DNA of 64,000 nucleotides from assembly GCF_900258045.1 (NCBI RefSeq), contig NZ_OGVD01000002.1:186001-250000 (forward strand). Direction: 5' to 3'. The stretch is from Sphingorhabdus sp. EL138. Its GTDB lineage: Bacteria; Pseudomonadota; Alphaproteobacteria; Sphingomonadales; Sphingomonadaceae. The notes under the pieces are model-generated. The model was not told the DNA's origin and ran no database searches. It worked only from the letters and a program-made list of their open reading frames with translations. Shown piece after piece: positions 63,184 to 64,000 of the stretch. Every line of letters begins with the position of its first letter. The first letter of the stretch is position 1. Position numbers and translations under genes: made by a program.

Positions 63184-63957
63184 TTATCGCCCTCCGGTCA
63201 CGAACAGGCACTGGCCGGTCACCCAGCTAGCCGCCGGTGAAGCCATATAGATGACGGCTGCGGCGATATCGTCTTCCGTACCATAGCGTTGCAACGGGAT
63301 GCCGATATGCTTGAGCAGCTTTTCCCGGTCCTCTTCGGATTTTACTCCCATGGATTCGTCAAAATTCTCGGTCGGTATCGGACCGGGGGCTACAGCGTTG
63401 ACGCGGATTTTCGGGGCAAGTTCAAGGGACAAGGTGCTGGTAAGGCTGTTCACCGCCGCCTTGGAGGCGCCATAAGGACCGTTTTTGATCTGTCCGCCAA
63501 AGGATGCGCGGGATGAGGTGTTGATGATCACGCCGCCGTCATCCTGCATATGTTTGGCGGCGACAACAGCGCCCATCCAGACGCTTTTGAGGTTGAGGTC
63601 AATCTGTGCATCCCAGTTGGCCTCTGGTGTTTTGGTCAGATAGCGGGGCGTACCATCGGGCAGGCCGCCGGCATTGCTGACCCAGATTGTCAGTTTGCCC
63701 AGCTCTTCGACGGTCCGTTCGGCCAGATGTTCGAGCGCCACCATGTCGGTGACATCGGTGGCGACGGTTATCGCCCTGCGACCCAGCGCGCGGATCTCTT
63801 CCGCCACGGCTTCCAGATCACCCGCCGTTCGTGCGGCGAGCGCAACATCTGCGCCTGCCTCTGCCAGACCTAGCGCTATCGCGCGGCCAATGCCTTTGCC
63901 AGCGCCGGTGACAACCGCAACATCACCTTCCAGTTTGAAATTGTCCAAAATGCTCAT
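63184..63957 (-). CDS. SDR-family oxidoreductase, classical type
   Basis: 257 residues. Cofactor motif TGAGKGIGRAIALGLAEAGA. VSNAGGLPDGTPR is the NAG motif region. The catalytic Ser is in NTSSRASFGG, with Tyr and Lys in GPYGASKAAVNSL. NAVAPGPIPTENFDES follows, and WVTGQCLFVTGG is the C-terminal part. It ends TGGR, short of the usual DGG extension. The substrate is unknown. It probably belongs with the neighbouring SDRs, which form a catabolic-looking group. Confidence 0.92.
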   Translation of the reverse strand: MSILDNFKLEGDVAVVTGAGKGIGRAIALGLAEAGADVALAARTAGDLEAVAEEIRALGRRAITVATDVTDMVALEHLAERTVEELGKLTIWVSNAGGLPDGTPRYLTKTPEANWDAQIDLNLKSVWMGAVVAAKHMQDDGGVIINTSSRASFGGQIKNGPYGASKAAVNSLTSTLSLELAPKIRVNAVAPGPIPTENFDESMGVKSEEDREKLLKHIGIPLQRYGTEDDIAAAVIYMASPAASWVTGQCLFVTGGR

Positions 63958-64000
63958 GTGTAAAGCTCTCCCTTGCCGCCGTGATGATCGGCGGCAAGGG

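Noticed and set aside
1-64000. Mobile elements, prophage, CRISPR, rRNA or toxin-antitoxin genes
   Set aside because: No transposase, integrase, phage structural gene, regularly spaced repeat array, rRNA or typical small toxin-antitoxin pair was seen on either strand.

Overview
The window is chromosomal DNA from an alphaproteobacterium, most probably a marine sphingomonad of the Sphingorhabdus/Parasphingorhabdus/Sphingopyxis type. This is inferred from gene content and moderate GC, not from a search. The pointers are a very large Oar-like TonB receptor, an alphaproteobacterial bamE / ubiquinol-cytochrome c chaperone / DUF177 block, a hybrid malic enzyme, many SDRs and acyl-CoA dehydrogenases, and frequent TTG starts. 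Genes are densely packed on both strands. I see no IS element, integrase, phage gene or CRISPR array. One tRNA (Gly, GCC) is present.

Layout, left to right. 1-4.2 kb is the most unusual part: a BCCT-type transporter (cut by the window edge), a divergent Popeye-like membrane cNMP-binding protein, a stand-alone LuxR-type HTH protein, a 520-bp gap with three perfect inverted repeats, and a SARP-type winged helix fused to an alpha/beta hydrolase. 4.2-12 kb is mostly housekeeping: an extended SDR, pepN, pgeF, a DASS anion transporter, a Cys/Met PLP enzyme and a HAD-IB phosphatase. 12-15.6 kb is an MCE/Mla-type lipid-transport operon (permease with STAS domain, ATPase, MCE protein, lipoprotein). 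15.6-26.2 kb holds midA-lgt, an acyl-CoA ligase followed by glnD, DUF177 and the bc1 chaperone divergent from bamE, and the malic enzyme. 26.4-33.2 kb holds mutS, a peroxiredoxin, argB, yggT, folD, an unknown lipoprotein and marC. 33.2-35 kb runs back on the minus strand with a Trm112-like protein, a Lon-substrate-domain protein and a YbbN-like thioredoxin.

35-44 kb has tRNA-Gly, a polysaccharide-deacetylase-like protein, the 1161-residue TonB receptor, a uridine-kinase-like protein, a 2OG-Fe(II) oxygenase, a CNT nucleoside transporter and a LOG-family hydrolase. 44-49.3 kb has a queuosine-precursor transporter with a TraB/ChaN-like lipoprotein, then a minus-strand operon for an exported molybdenum hydroxylase ([2Fe-2S] subunit, Tat-exported Mo subunit, lipoprotein cytochrome c, MocA-like cytidylyltransferase). 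Next is a membrane-protein gene interrupted by an in-frame TGA, divergent from a six-gene operon: DUF4129, DUF4350, MoxR, DUF58, SpoIIM-like, RDD. The final 7 kb looks catabolic: two adjacent acyl-CoA dehydrogenases, a strong terminator, a spinster-type MFS transporter, three SDRs and an XdhC-family Moco-enzyme maturation protein.

Themes: envelope lipid and lipoprotein biology (Mla-type operon, lgt, bamE, several lipoproteins), fatty-acyl or steroid-like catabolism, and a periplasmic Mo-hydroxylase with local maturation factors. The best candidates for new biology are the SARP-hydrolase fusion with its palindrome-rich upstream region, the Popeye-like sensor beside a divergent BCCT transporter, the chain of two five-codon mini-cistrons inside the MoxR operon, and the TGA-split membrane gene beside it.
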